Assembly (NCBI RefSeq): GCF_041381155.1
Contig: NC_091147.1
Coordinates: forward strand, 10,934,837-10,998,836
DNA: 64,000 bases
Direction: 5' to 3'
DNA from: Argopecten irradians
Taxonomy: Eukaryota; Mollusca; Bivalvia; Pectinida; Pectinidae
Under the pieces are notes generated by a model. That model did no database searches, had not been told where the DNA came from, and saw only the letters and a list, made by a program, of their open reading frames with translations. Both the position numbers and the translations under genes were made by a program. Positions 14,491-28,400 of the stretch are shown piece after piece. Every line of letters begins with the position of its first letter. The first letter of the stretch is position 1.

Positions 14491-15677
14491 TGCTGATTAT
14501 AAAACTAAACACGCATCCTTCACGTGTCATTTGAAACTATATAGGGATTAAAGTACAAGTGAATTAAGTGTAGTATTCAGAACTACTTAATCTAATTCTG
14601 ACTCAGGAGTAAAAAGGACAAAATATTCTTATGACCGGAAACATGCCCATGTCCTGATGCTAAAAGGGATAATGTGGGGGAGAGTTCCATTGCTCTATTA
14701 CTATCTACACCTTCTTTGTAATCCTGTCAGGTAGCTAACATGATAGTAGAGCTTTTAATCACTGCTAAATGCAATGGAATGTTTGCAAATATCATACAAT
14801 AGTTTACACAAATATTAAAACATAAGAATAAATGTGTATTTTTTAAAGAAGAAAAATTATATGTACAAAGCTAAGTGAAGAATACTTCAGTTAACTGTAT
14901 TGTTGCATATATGATACTTATTATGTATAATGCATGGGACGACTGGTTCTCTTACGATTTCTTCTCTTTTCCGTATGTGTACGGTAAACCAACTTATTTT
15001 CGTGGCGGAGTTATTTTTCCTTTCTGTGGTTTAATTTTGATATTTTAAACTCATTATTTTTTCAAAGTCAAATTGCGTAGTGAATTTGCGATCCGAATTT
15101 CGGTCCTATTCTTTTAGAAATTTCTGCTGAATATCTTTTCCTTATCTATAATATAAAACTTAGTATCATTCATTATGACCCTAATATCGACAATAACAAA
15201 TTAATTTTATGAAGTGTTAGCTGTCAGAACCGGTCGTGATATAGTCCTGTAATCCTGTGTATTCTGATTTAATAGTATGATGTTTTCTTAATTGATGGTA
15301 ATAAAAACCTGAATAATCCAGAAACACATTGGAAATATGCTGGTCCCGATGATATCCAGTGTATCTAGAAATAAAACCTATTGTAAGGTCAAAATATAGG
15401 ATACGTTCATTTGTCATAAAATCCACTGTACAAGAGGGAATTCCAAAAGGATTTGACAGAATAAACAAAAACCTAGCTTAGGTACTAGAATATCACATTG
15501 ATATAATTGTTGCTTTGTTTACGTCATGATCAAGTGATAGTTAATCTAAATGTTATCTTTGTAAATAAAGGTATAGCGTCACTGTATGTGGAATGTAGAG
15601 ATATTGTGTAATAGAGTGATTGTGGTATCTCATATACTACAGGATAGGTGTTCATTATCAGATGAAGACAGACGTTC

Positions 15678-16728
15678 ATTGATATATACTGTACAGGTAT
15701 ACTTAGTTATTGATATATACTGTACAGGTATACTTAGTTATTGATATATACTGTACAGGTATACTTAGTTATTGATATATACTGTACAGGTATACTTAGT
15801 CATTGATATATACTGTACAGGTATACTTAGTTATTGATATATACTGTACAGGTATACTTAGTCATTGATATATACTGTACAGGTATACTTAGTCATTGAT
15901 ATATACTGTACAGGTATACTTAGTTATTGATATATACTGTACAGGTATACTTAGTCATTGATATATACTGTACAGGTATACTTAGTCATTGATATATACT
16001 GTACAGGTATACTTAGTCATTGATATATATACTGTACAGGTATACTTAGTCATTGATATATACTGTACAGGTATACTTAGTCATTGATATATACTGTACA
16101 GGTATACTTAGTCATTGATATATACTGTACAGGTGTACTTAGTCATTGATATATACTTACAGGTATACTTAGTCATTGATATATACTGTACAGGTATACT
16201 TAGTCATTGATATATACTGTACAGGTATACTTAGTCATTGATATATACTGTACAGGTATACTTAGTCATTGATATATACTGTACAGGTATACTTAGTCAT
16301 TGATATATACTGTACAGGTATACTTAGTCATTGATATATACTGTACAGGTATACTTAGTCATTGATATATACTGTACAGGTATACTTAGTCATTGATATA
16401 TACTGTACAGGTGTACTTAGTCATTGATATATACTGTACAGGTATACTTAGTCATTGATATATATACTGTAAAGGTATACGTAGTTATTGATATATACTG
16501 TACAGGTATACTTAGTCATTGATATATACTTACAGGTATACTTAGTCATTGATATATACTGTACAGGTATACTTAGTCATTGATATATACTGTACAGGTA
16601 TACTTTGTCATTGATATACATACATACTGTACAGGTATATGTAGTTATTGATATATACTGTACAGGTTTACTTAGTCATTGATATACATACATACTGTAC
16701 AGGTATATGTAGTTATTGATATACGTAG
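15678..16728. repeat. 31-bp satellite array, about 34 copies
   Basis: The repeated unit runs attgatatatactgtacagg followed by tatacttagtc. Starts at 15678, 15709 and onward confirm a 31-bp period. Most units differ only at a T/C in the last base; a few gain TA, and the right-hand units near 16610-16720 are more diverged (catacatactg). Each unit contains the perfect 8-bp palindrome CTGTACAG and the palindrome GTATAC. The array ends about 290 bp before the first recognised exon of the plus-strand transporter. Confidence 0.95.
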
Positions 16729-17080
16729 TGACCATATCAATGTTAATCTAAACTTTTTGACATTTTAGACATCATGATTAATGAACTTTTACATATATCG
16801 GAATAAGTTATGACTTATGTGTACCATGAGTAAATCAACTTTATTGGATATCGACGTGCAAACATTGGTATGACAGAATGATTGAAATTGTTTTATCATG
16901 TTCGTTTTGTAATCATGACGGTCTGTTTCTGAATCTATTTAGTTTAATGTCAGTAATAACACATATTTTGTAAACATACATCACGTTATTATATCTCCCC
17001 CCCCCCCTTTCTATTTCAGGTGTTAGTTTCATTACATAAAGAATGACAAAGACCAGTCATCATCATCATCATCTACCACA

Positions 17081-20000
17081 ATGGACAATGAGAGAGAGAG
17101 TTCCCTCCCGGTCGACCGAGGCTGGGCGTGGGTGGTACTTGGAGGTAACCCTTTTTTATCACTATGTTAAATAAACTTTTCTTCAGTCACATATCATTAA
17201 AAAATTATTGGTACATACCTTCAACAAAATAGTTTTTTTTTAAATTTTTTTTATAATTGTGCAGAGTAGCAAAAGTTATTAGTTTATCGTTAATGCTGCA
17301 CTTGTAATAGCATCATGAACAATTTTAAGAAAATAAGTAAAAAATACAATTCCGTAGAGTGGGTCGTCTAATGTCTCCCGTTGTCACCCTAATTACCTTG
17401 CGGTAGTTGATTATCTTAGAGCTAAGAGGCAAACTGCAGAATGAACATCTATTGTCCAGTTAGGTTCACACGGGGAGTAATGTTTTTGTTTGGTACCTAG
17501 TTACTGTTACCGCACTCTGTCCCTCGTCCTTCCGCATTTTCACATTATTTCGACTTTGCAATCATTTCTATTTCATACTTACAGCAATGAAATGATAGCT
17601 GATGCTTTATTTTTTTCCCATTTCAGGCTCAATATCTGTATATTTCTTTTATGCTGGAATATTAAAATCGTTTGGTATTTTATTTGTTGAGTTCCTCAAC
17701 AAATATCAGCAAAGTGCCGCAGTTACCGCCGTTGTTTCTGGTCTGGAGTCAGCATGTTTCACAATAGCTGGTGAGGTTATCTTAAACGTTTTGCGATACA
17801 TGTAACATGCTTACAAATGGGTTGAATGCTTATCTAAAATATTGAAACAAAACTCTCGTTCAAATGGTAATGGAATAGTGAACATTAAAACAATATTGCG
17901 TTATGAGTACTTGAAATGTTGTTTAGGTATGAACACAAATACAATAGTACAATGCGATAGGCCCATTGGTATTATTGATTACTGTTGTATCTATATCTAT
18001 ATTACAGCATTGCTGTCGTTGACCGTCGGTTTACGGTACACCAGCTGCCGAACAATCGTCATAATTGGCGGGTTACTAATGGGAGCAGGCTTTGTCCTCA
18101 GCAGCTTTGCTCGGGACATCTACTTCCTGATGGTATCATACAGTGTGGTGTTTGGTAAGTGATATAGGTCTTCATTCAACAGTTTTAATGCAATTATTGC
18201 AGTGGTATATATATATAGCAGAAAAATGCCGTGGAACGTAATGTTATTCAAACAACGCTATATTTTTGCAGGACACAAAATGATAAGCATCCGTCAAAAT
18301 GTTAAAAGATCATGAAATTTCTGCTATGAATCAACATAAAAATGACATTTCTAAGATTACACTGAGAAATTAAAATGATAATAAATGATGAAAGAGATTT
18401 ATATTCAAGAATGTTTTTCTGCAGGTTTAGGGCACGGCATGGTGACGGGCCCAGTTTTGTGTATTCTTGGTGATTACTTCGAAACAAAGCGAGGGATAGC
18501 GAACGGAGCTGTCATGTCAGCATGTAGTGTTGGCGGGTTAGTGGTAGCCCCTCTATGTCGCGCTCTCCTGGACGAATACGGACTTCAAGGAACTCTTCTC
18601 ATCCTAGGAGGATTGATGTTCAATTCTATCGTAGGAGGAGCATTGTTGAGACCGATTGACTTTTTCTCACTTGAAAAGAGAAGAGCAAAGCTGAAAGCAC
18701 ATAAACGTAAAAAGAAAAGGAAAGAAAAACAGAAGCAAGAGGCGGAAGAGACAAATGGAAATATATCAAAAAGTTTACCTTTACTAGATACGGATGAGCC
18801 CTTCAGAGCGAGGTCTCCAACGGCAGACTCCACCTTCTCACCACTAGCACGTAGAGCTATGCTTAAGAGAATGCGGTCGAGGACCGAATCAGAGGTAGCA
18901 ACACAAGAACCATTGCTACCACCACCTACACCGCTTTCCGAACAAACTCAGCCTGACACTGCACACACAAAACCAGTAGACGGAACACCTAAAATGGGAG
19001 TAGCGCGTTACTTCAGCAACGAAAGTCTAATTAACATAGCATTTGCATCGTCAGCTGGATTCAAGACATCTCGGGAAAGTTTAAGAACTCGTAAAAATGC
19101 TGTATCAGAGAGCACCGAAGGAAGTACTTCTAATGTTAAACAACCCGTGGGTACTTGTCACGGATTATTTAATTATAAAATATTTTTGAATCTGTCATTT
19201 ATTCTGTTTGCCCCTGGGTACTGGATGGGGAGCATAGCTGCCTCACTGCCGGTACTCTATATACCAGCACATGCCGCGGAAATAGGAATATACGGACAGC
19301 GTGCTGCTCTTCTTTTATCTATATTTGGTGCTTGTGACGCTGTAGGTCGGTTACTAGCGGGAGTAGTGGCCGATAAGTTTCATATGAATCCTAGATATCT
19401 AATGATCTTGGCGTGTGTGATTGACGGTCTGATGCAGCAACTATCAGTGACTTTTACTGAATATTGGCATTTTGTGTTATACTCCCTTGTGTATGGAATT
19501 TTTGCGGGATTTTTGTATTCTCTTTACGCCGTCATTGTGCTAGAAATGGTAGGGACGGATGACTTCCGGAGCACAATAACAGTTCTTATGTTAGGACAAG
19601 GAGTTGGATTTAGTATATCTAATCCCCTCATAGGTAAGTGGAACAAAAACACATGACATATATATTTTATGTGGGGAATGAAATGTTACTGACAACAGAA
19701 AGAATTTACACTAAATTAGGACCAGTCCGTTTCGGAAAAAATGATAACATAATAGAACCATTTTCTATAGCAATAGTGAGCGTTCCCATTGGCAAAGCCC
19801 ATCCTCTAGACACGTACATCATGTAACCAATGCTAGCTAATATGGAGATCTGAACCCATTTGACTTCATATCGAATATAGAAATCATACAACCAAAGTGG
19901 CGTCATAACATCCAACAATTCAATATCTGTCCTTTGAATTTATCCTTATCCGCCATTGGTTGCAATCTTAAAGCACACAACTGACTATTGAACAGACCAT

Positions 20001-20577
20001 AGGTTTTTCGTTTTTCGTTTTTCTTCCTTCCTCCCTTGTGTTACAAAGTCATATATCTATTATGTAATATATCATACTTTGTTAATAAGAAATGAAGGTG
20101 TTCTATTTAAGAACGACACTAGATTATTTTTATTTGAATTTTATTGCTATAACAAATGATATTTAAAACGACATTATATCTTTAAAATCATATAATTGAA
20201 TAGAATGGGGTTAAGTGAAAGGATTAAAGTTAACATACAGTATTAAAGTCATCATGTCCCCAGTGTCTAGAAAGCAAAACTGTTATTTCTATCCCATCAA
20301 CTCATCCCATCAACTCTTTATATTCGTAACTGTATCGTTTACATACATATGCAAACAATTCTACATTTCTGTATTGATCGATCCACTTGAATTTAAAATA
20401 TTGTCTTTTTTCGTTTCAGGAGCACTAAAGGACACTTACGGTTCATACGACGCATCCTTACATTATACAGGCGCATGCGCATTACTGGCAGCTCTTTTGT
20501 TCATCATAGAAGCAATAGTTGATAGACATAAATCATCTAAACGCAAAGAAACTGATATAGAAATGTTACCAAGTTAA
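17081..20577 (+). CDS. Monocarboxylate transporter-like (SLC16/MCT family) membrane protein
   Basis: Five coding exons join cleanly in phase 1: 17081-17144, 17627-17770, 18008-18154, 18425-19633 and 20420-20577, giving 573 residues. The chosen start (ATG 17081) is in frame with RGWAWVV; the earlier ATG at 17043 is in another frame. Twelve hydrophobic segments are visible: six before and six after a long charged loop of roughly 150 residues in exon 4 that is rich in Lys/Arg then Ser/Thr/Pro. Family marks are the TM1 motif RGWAWVVLGG and, after TM4, DYFETKRGIANG, the usual second MCT signature. Known family members move lactate, pyruvate, other monocarboxylates, thyroid hormone or amino acids across the plasma membrane by proton-coupled or facilitated transport. 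The substrate here cannot be told. The acceptor before 17020 implies an upstream untranslated exon. A divergent relative starts at 1818. Confident on family, unsure of subtype. Confidence 0.93.
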
Positions 20578-20980
20578 CAAATCGTCTAACACCGGTGTGA
20601 ACTGTTATTGATGGGATATGAGAGTGGGTGATAAGCTATTGTATAATCTACTTTAAATATGTTTAAATGTGTCGTATATAACAACAAGCAAAACATAACA
20701 ACATAACGGTGTTCGTGCCTTAATGGTAAATTAGTCATATTTCAGAATGGAAGCAAATCATCACTTGAAATATAATTACTTTTGATACGGGACCTTTTCA
20801 TCAGCACATGGGCTAGGCGGGGTGGGCAAGAACTAAATATTTCTACTGAAAGCACAATAGTTACGTTTCGTTATCATTTTATGTGAACAAGCGAAAGTTG
20901 TAAGTAAGACCGGAAACATGCAATATGGTTTTAATACAGTGATACAGGTTTGTCATGTTATTTTAGCATCATCAATTAAA

Positions 20981-23880
20981 CCGCTTTCACGAACAATGAA
21001 CTTGCCCACAAACCAATTTTACTAAAACTAAATGTTACATGCAGCAACATTAATGCAAACCCTTTAAATACGTTTAAAAAAGTCCCAGGGGCCCGTATTG
21101 TGGCCAAATTAAAATTGTCCAATAGAGGTGTATGACAGGGTTCCCTTTTTGATCCAAAATGTATCAAAATAATGTTTAATGTCATAAAACTGTATTATTT
21201 TCTGAAGAGTTCATATTATGATCACAAATATGTAGGCAAAATGTAACAAATATAATTTTGGCTACATTTTTTGGTGTTATTTTCGGCCATATCAAATATT
21301 AACAATGGTGATTCACCCACTTCCAGTTTGAGTGCACCAAACATATTTTGTTGGCTCATTACCTGAAGTAAATGTACAGTAGTGAAAATTTCGGAAAAAT
21401 TGTGGACCGGTAAATTTGTCGTTTAAAGGTTTTAGTGGGGCAAGGTCTATTTTTAGCAATATTGTACTATGGTCGCACCATGGCCCTTTTCAGTCATAAA
21501 ATTGAGAAAACAAATAAAGTTATTTCTTAATCTTATCTAATGCTCATAAGTTACATTAAATGTAAAGTAATAAATGATTTGATAACCTTTATATTATAGA
21601 ATAATCAAAATATTGAATCACAATTACAAAGTATTTCGGAAATTTAGGGCATTATCATTCACTTTTCAAGCAAGATGATGATGCAACTGCATTCTCAGAA
21701 ACATTCTTTTTATTTACAGCTGAAAGGCATATAAAGTAAAATAATAACAAAATTTAGAAAAAAAATAAGTGGAAGTAGATTAATATGTAAGAGAATCATA
21801 ATGTTTACCAATTTTCACACATCCAGTATAATAGTAAATATATGTATAATGTTTTTTTCCCTCAAAATATTGTGCTTTCAAAGTGTTGGCAATGGCATTA
21901 AATCACAACATTACAAGTTTCTGTGTTTAAAAAAACCAAAGACAAATAGATATATGATTTTTAACGTTCAAAATTGTATCAATTTTATCATATTTAGTAT
22001 TTCTTAGCAGTTTAAGATTTAGATTGTTCAGAACATTTTGTGATCAATCAACCGAAGTTTGATTTCGAGTTTTTGAATTTTCATCAGAATTTTCATGAAT
22101 TCCATAAAGATTAACTAAATTTTTTTTCAGTGTGAAAACTAACAGCATCTTTTATGGTTAATGAACCAGTCAAACGTTTTTGAGGTCCGCAGTTTTAATT
22201 TTCATAATTAGCGTTGTGTATCGTAAACACATCATACTGTTAATAAAAATGGCTTAAGGTTATCATAACAAGTATTAAATTTTGATTTTGTAAGAAATTT
22301 GGTTATCAGAACATGAATTATACATATCGGGTGGGGGGGGGGGGCAAATAGATTAATTCATACGTGATACAAAGTTAAGTAACATACAGTATAATATAAA
22401 ACACTGCATCTAAATGATTTCCAGTTCGATCAGAAACTCTCATTTCCTGTTTGACGGTTTCTCCATTATCTTTGTACGATTGATACTGTATCCGCCAATT
22501 AAGATATATAAGTGATGTTTCTGTCCATAAGGATTACTTCAGAATTACTAATAAAATTCATATAATTCTAAACTTAAAGTCAGTTTATTTAGTATGGAAT
22601 AAAACAGTTTCATCACCACACACTCTTTACCATAGGGATATACACCATGTACATGTACTGTGATCTTTTGTGTCTAATAGTCAGTAAATCTTTTTAATTT
22701 TCTTGTTATCAAATAATGCTAACATGGAATTCAAATATGATTATTAACAATAAATCTTTGATGATCTATTTTCAGATAACGTGTATTTTCATTATTAAAA
22801 CTGCATCATTCAGTTAGTTATTTTGCAAGATTAAAGAAGTATTTGACATTAATGTATTTATTGCTGAATTGATACAAAAATGCGTTTCCCGACCAAATTG
22901 AACTTAGAATCTAAAACAAAGTAACATGTAAAAGTGATGCGATTTGCATTTGTTAGCATGAATCAACATACATGTTAATCTACCATAAGTGTTAGCCCTG
23001 CAAATAATTGAACTACTGTAGTTTTTTAACAAATGACCCATGTAACCTGGTAACTCTTCGCTCTCAAACAACACAGTTACAGAATCCCATTTTAATCACT
23101 CTCTTCACTGTAAATATGCTATATAATTACAAAATAAGTCATTAGAACAGGACATATTAGTGAAGCTACTTCAAATGCTTTTGCAGTTTATTATGGTCTT
23201 AAAACACCCAAATGTTTTGTAATTTTGATTATGTAAAACTTAATTTTTCTCCAAATATCACAAAATAAATCAATTTGAAATCATATCAAGCGTTACAGAT
23301 GAGTATTGGATTAAGTATAAATGTTGACACCGTAAGATTCGTGATTAATGATCCAAAATAAGTATATTCATATCATTATGAAATGTTACTAAAAATAGAC
23401 CTTGCCATATTCTAACCTTTAAACGACAAATTTACCGGTCCATAATTTTTCTGAAATTTTCACAATATTTACTCCAGGGAATGAGCCAACTTTTAGAAAA
23501 TATTTTTGGTGCACTCAAACCGGAAGTGGGTGAATCATCATTGTTAATAATTGACATGACCGAAAATAACACCCAAAATTTCAACATTATCTGACTTAAA
23601 AATGTAGCCAAAATTTCATTTCTTACATTTTGCCTTCATATTTGTGAACATAATATGTACTGAATTATACTCTTTAGAAAAATGATACCTTTTTGGATAA
23701 AAAATGGAACACTGTCATACATCTCTCCTGGGCAACTTTAATTTGGCTATAGCACAGGCTCCTTGGACCTTTTGAAGTTTTTGAACGTATTTCAATGGTT
23801 TGCATTTATGTTGTTACTTATAACATTTAGTTTTAATAATATTGGTTCGTGGGCAAATTTCCATTGTTCGTGAAAGAGGT
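20981..23880. mobile_element. Foldback-type element with ~480-bp inverted terminal repeats
   Basis: 20981-21456 and 23389-23880 are imperfect inverted copies of each other. Shared words read on one strand include ctttcacgaacaatg at the outer ends, ttaacaatgatgattcaccc and ggtttgagtgcaccaaa in the middle, and gcaaggtctatttttag at the inner ends. The arms differ by scattered substitutions and small indels, so the insertion is not recent. The 1.9-kb interior is AT-rich with no long open frame, so the element is non-autonomous. It lies about 400 bp beyond the transporter stop codon. Family not identified. Confidence 0.85.
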
Positions 23881-23944
23881 ACTTTCCTTATTCATAGTCA
23901 TCGTCAAATAGTTATTATTATTATTTTATTCTTTTCACCTTAGG

Positions 23945-24164
23945 TTTTTGGTTTGATTAGTTTAACGTCCTATTAACAGCCAGGGTCATGTAAGGACGTG
24001 TCAGGTTTGTTGGTGGAGGGAAGCCGGAGTACCCGGAGAAAAACCACCGACCAGCTGTCAGTAGCTGGCAACTGCCCCACTTGGGATTCGAACTCTCGAC
24101 CAAGAGGTGGAGGGCATGTGGTGATATGTCGGTACATCTTATCCATTCGGCCGCCGCGGCCCTA
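23945..24164 (-). mobile_element. tRNA-derived SINE
   Basis: Read on the minus strand from about 24164, the element starts with gggccgcggcggccgaatgg, which resembles a tRNA Ser/Leu-type A box. About 70 bases on it has a B-box-like gagttcgaatcccaa. The remaining ~130 bases include the conserved-looking body accaccgaccagctg and end near 23947. This combination (RNA polymerase III promoter plus unrelated body) is that of a tRNA-derived SINE. Its general form resembles repeats common in bivalve genomes. It sits directly outside the right arm of the foldback element. Confidence 0.75.
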
Positions 24165-24589
24165 TGAGAAACGCTATACAAATATTATTTAATAATGCTT
24201 TACACATGTTTCGTAATGGTTACCGAATTCTTCTTCAATAATAATTAAATTATAGCCAGGTTGGGGTTTTTTTGGTAAGTGAAATGGAAAATTACGGCTT
24301 ACGTATTCTTAAACTAACTTGATTTCTTACAGAAAAAAACTTAACAAAAAGCGACAAATGCGAATGACAAAATGGCATTTATTATATAGAATATAATAGT
24401 CTAGTTTAAAAATAGCAAATATGAAAGGAGGAGTGTCAATTTGGGCCAATATTTTGTTTACATATACCCGGGGGTTAAGACATTATGATATTTCTATTTT
24501 GTCCAGTTTTGTTGGAACCAAATTATATTTTTGAATGATTTTTTTATGAATTATAATGCATTTATATGTTAGAAATTTCATTCGGCCAA

Positions 24590-24630
24590 ATTCATCGGAG
24601 TTCGAAATATCGAGGTTTGACTGTATAATC
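24590..24630 (-). mobile_element. Possible pogo/Tigger-type terminal repeat fragment
   Basis: On the minus strand this reads acagtcaaacctcgatattt followed by cgaac, which resembles the ends of Tigger/pogo DNA transposons. No matching second end was found nearby, so it is at best a solo end. Confidence 0.3.
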
Positions 24631-25427
24631 TCTGTCCACACATTGTTTTTCTGCTTGGTTATTATGTAATTCTGGATAATTTGAAAAGATTTTCCATTCT
24701 CCGAACACTTTAATATAACCCGGTTCCTCTGTATTCTACTGTAATAATATCACAAGTGTATGAGTGCTATACTTCAATATACAAAACTAAGCGTTTCAGT
24801 GCCCAAAATAGCCACAAGTAAATAAAAAAACATATTATATATCAATATAGATATCATATATTTATTTATTAAGAAAATGATGTACTGAGAACATGTATAA
24901 TGAAATTTATCTAAGTTTTTTTCTTGAATTAAATGATAATATGTGCTGTATACATTTGTGTTGTTCTTTGTTTACTTGACATAACAAAAGAGTGTTACAC
25001 CGTTATGCAGGCTCAGATTTCCAAAAACAAAAGTCAAAATTAAGTCAAAATTAAGTTTTCCTCCATATATAACTTTTGTAATTTTTTTATTATTATTTTT
25101 TACCAATCTAAGATCAAAAACAAACTTAAATCAATTTTAACGTAGATTACATATGGAGTCGTTTTATGTTTTGACTTCAGTCGATGTTTTTTGTTGTTTT
25201 TCCCCTACATGTATATATCGATGTCAGAACCAATACACGTGTTAGTCCTTGTAATGTCGGTCATTAAAGTACAGATACATGTTAACATCAAAGGTTTATA
25301 ACACCTAGTTAATTATTATATAGTTTTACAAACATCTGTCCTCTCTCACACCGCAGTAAAGAGAGTTATAAACGGTGAACTTTTACAACTAGGACTAAAT
25401 TGTTGTCAACCATACTGGAAGGTAGTC

Positions 25428-28400
25428 ATGTCCTCAATATCTGTGTTCTTTGTGATCTTTGTTGTGGGTAAGTTGTACCAAATCGTGTTTGATTGAAGGT
25501 GGTGTATGGATTGTAAACAATGATGTGGCAATATCCGGAGTGACCTTACAACTATATGATGTTATTATCGATCTGATTTAATAGTTTGAATATAAAGGAC
25601 ACTTATTATGATACGTGTAAACGTTGATATCTGAACTGTGTAAAATTCAATCAAACTAGAAAGTACACTTATTATGATACGCGTAAATGTTGATATCTGA
25701 ACTGTGTAAAATTCAATCAATCTAGAAAGTACATTTATTATGATACGCGTAAATGTTGATATCTGAACTGTGTAAAATTCAATCAAACTAGAAAGTACAC
25801 TTATTATGATTCGTATAAACGTTGATATCTGAACTGTGTAAAATTCAATCAAACTAGAAAGTTAAAAGAACACAACACGACAAATTTTCAAATAATTAAA
25901 TAGATTCGATTAGAAATGATGTTATCAAAATTTAAAAATTCTCTTTAAGTTACGGGTTTCTACCATTATTATGTCATTACATTGTAGCTACAATTGAGCC
26001 TGCGATTCATCCACGGCTTATTGTGCTACATATTTGCTCTGACAGTAACGAATGTCACGTGTCTTTATGGCTCACTTAACGCCAAATTATTAGAGAAGTC
26101 TTTTTCTAATATCGATTTTTGGGAATAAGAGATCGTACCAAAGTTGAATAGATAATAACTTGATGTGCTTCCTCTTAAACTAGCATTTGTCAATGATATA
26201 TATGATATATAGTGTGTTGTAACCGGAATTTCATTGTTTTGACTAACGCAGTGTCTTCCAAAGTGGTTGTCTGATCAACGTGAATGGTTTTAGTTTCATT
26301 TTGTTGAAATAATGTTCACGTAGCAATTTGCTACAAAAAACGATAATTCTTTTCATGAAAATCACCAAATTCGTTTTGATAAATTTTAAAACGAGACTTC
26401 GACGATACTGAAAGCTCACTAGTGAGATAACCCTTTAGGTCGATATTCCTGAAATTTATCGTCCTAGAGTGAGTTTAGGGATCCGGCATGTATGATTTGG
26501 ACTTTGGTATGAAGTTTGTTCGCTAGTATTTGCGAAACTTTATAATAACAAGAGGAATATAGACAATATAATTGACATATTCAGCAACCATCCAGAGGTT
26601 ATCACCATTGTATCCCATTAATCTCAGTTGATTTACAACATTGCTAACTCGATTTCTATTGAATATCTCCCTTGAGTACACAAAGTGAGACCAATCATAA
26701 AGTCATTCCATATACATTTGTTCTCACAATTATTTTGAGGCATTTTCTCAAGTATTAAGTACACTTTTAATGTGACGGTGACGACAAACTACATTGAAAA
26801 ATTATAAGTAGGGGACCTGTATCTGACCTGCATGTAGGGCGTTTAGTTTGTTCTGGCTGCCTCCAATGCATGGTGCAAAGGTCTTCTAAATTTCTATCTG
26901 ATCTTTCCCCTTCTTAAAAATGTACTAACGTTTGACTTTGAACTAATATTTCGCCCCAAAGGTTCTGTCCCCTGGCCGAGCCACATCATAGTCTATAACA
27001 GTGATAGTTTCTGTTCCTGCTTAGCGCTCAGCAAACATGTAAATACAGTGATATGACTTATTTTTAGTTGTCAGAATAATGTGACCGGATAGGTTGTGCT
27101 GTTTGATATCTTTGCGGTATGCTTTAGAGAGATAGTAATATAAAACGGCAAGGGCACAACATTTTCAAAAAAAGACACATCACTAATACACTGTACAGCC
27201 GTCTAAACCACACAGATAGCCACGCTCACACAGCACTAATACATAGTGCACTAACACACTACAGCCTTCCAAAACACAGATATCTAATCTTGTACAACGC
27301 TAATACACCACAGCCTTCCAAACCACACAAATAGCCACGATCGCACAGCACTAATTCACCCCAGCCTTCCAAACCACACAAATAGCCACGCTCACACAGC
27401 ACTAATACATAGTGCACTAACACACCACAGCCTTCCAAAACACAGATATCTAATCTTGTACAACGCTAATACACCACAGCCATCCAAACAACACAAATAT
27501 CCACGCAAGCACTGCAACACCCCAGCCTTCCAAACCACACAAATAGCCACGATCGCACAGCACTAATATACCCCAGCCTTCCAAACCACACAAATAGCCA
27601 CGATCGCACAGCACTAATACACCACAGCCTTCCAAACCACACAAATAGCCACGATCGCACAGCATTAATACACCACAGCCTTCCAAACCACACAAATAGC
27701 CACGATCGCACAGCACTTATATACCCCAGCCTTCCAAACCACACAAATAGCCACGATCGCACAGCACTAATACACCACAGCCTTCCAAACCACACAAATA
27801 GCCACGATCGCACAGCACTAATACACCACAGCCTTCTAAACCACACAAATATCCACGCTCGCACAGCACTAATACAACACAGCCTTTTAAACCACACAAA
27901 TATCCACGATCGCACAGCAGTTATACACCACAGCTTTCCAAAGCACACAAATATCCACGCTCGCACAGTATTAATACACCACAGCCTTCCAAAACACACA
28001 ATATCCACGCTCGCACAGCACTAATACACCACAGCCTTCCAAAACACACAAATATCCACGCTCGCACAGCACTAATACAACACAGCCTTCCAAAACACAC
28101 AAATATCCACGCTCGCACAGCTCTAATACAACACAGCCTTCCAAAACATACAAATATCCTCGCTCGTACAGCACTAATACAACACAGCCTTCCAAAACAC
28201 ACATATATCCTCGCTCGCACAACACTAATACACCACAGCCTTCAAAAACATACAGATATCCACGCTCGCACAGCACTTATACACCATAGCCTTCCCAAAC
28301 ATACAGATATCCACGCCCGCACAGCACTTATATACCCCAGCCTTCCAAACCACACAAATAGCCACGATCGCACAGCACTAATACACCCCAGCCTTCCAAA

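Larger units (their letters stand above)
1819..15677. other. Long intergenic region between divergent transporter genes
   Basis: About 13.9 kb without convincing coding exons. All open frames are short and show no domain signature. Recognised contents are listed separately: a 22-bp tandem repeat near 7341, a MITE at 9402-9748, a possible leader exon near 11600-11810 and a palindromic MITE at 14329-14435. The remainder is AT-rich unique-looking DNA. It may include 5' untranslated exons and regulatory DNA of both transporters. Confidence 0.5.

Noticed and set aside
15678-16728. CRISPR-like array
   Set aside because: Units are contiguous 31-bp copies with no unique spacers, in eukaryotic DNA; this is a satellite.
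17043-17080. Earlier ATG with a run of His codons as transporter start
   Set aside because: It is out of frame with the conserved RGWAWVV motif; the ATG at 17081 is in frame.
24090-24164. Functional tRNA gene on the minus strand
   Set aside because: A- and B-box-like parts are present, but there is no proper cloverleaf and the unrelated SINE body continues behind them.
25565-25852. 95-codon minus-strand open frame with repeated IEFYTVQISTF
   Set aside because: A translation of the 66-bp tandem repeat only.
27466-28008. 180-codon minus-strand open frame
   Set aside because: It is the 51-bp minisatellite read in a frame kept open by the multiple-of-three period; no domain, start context or splice support.
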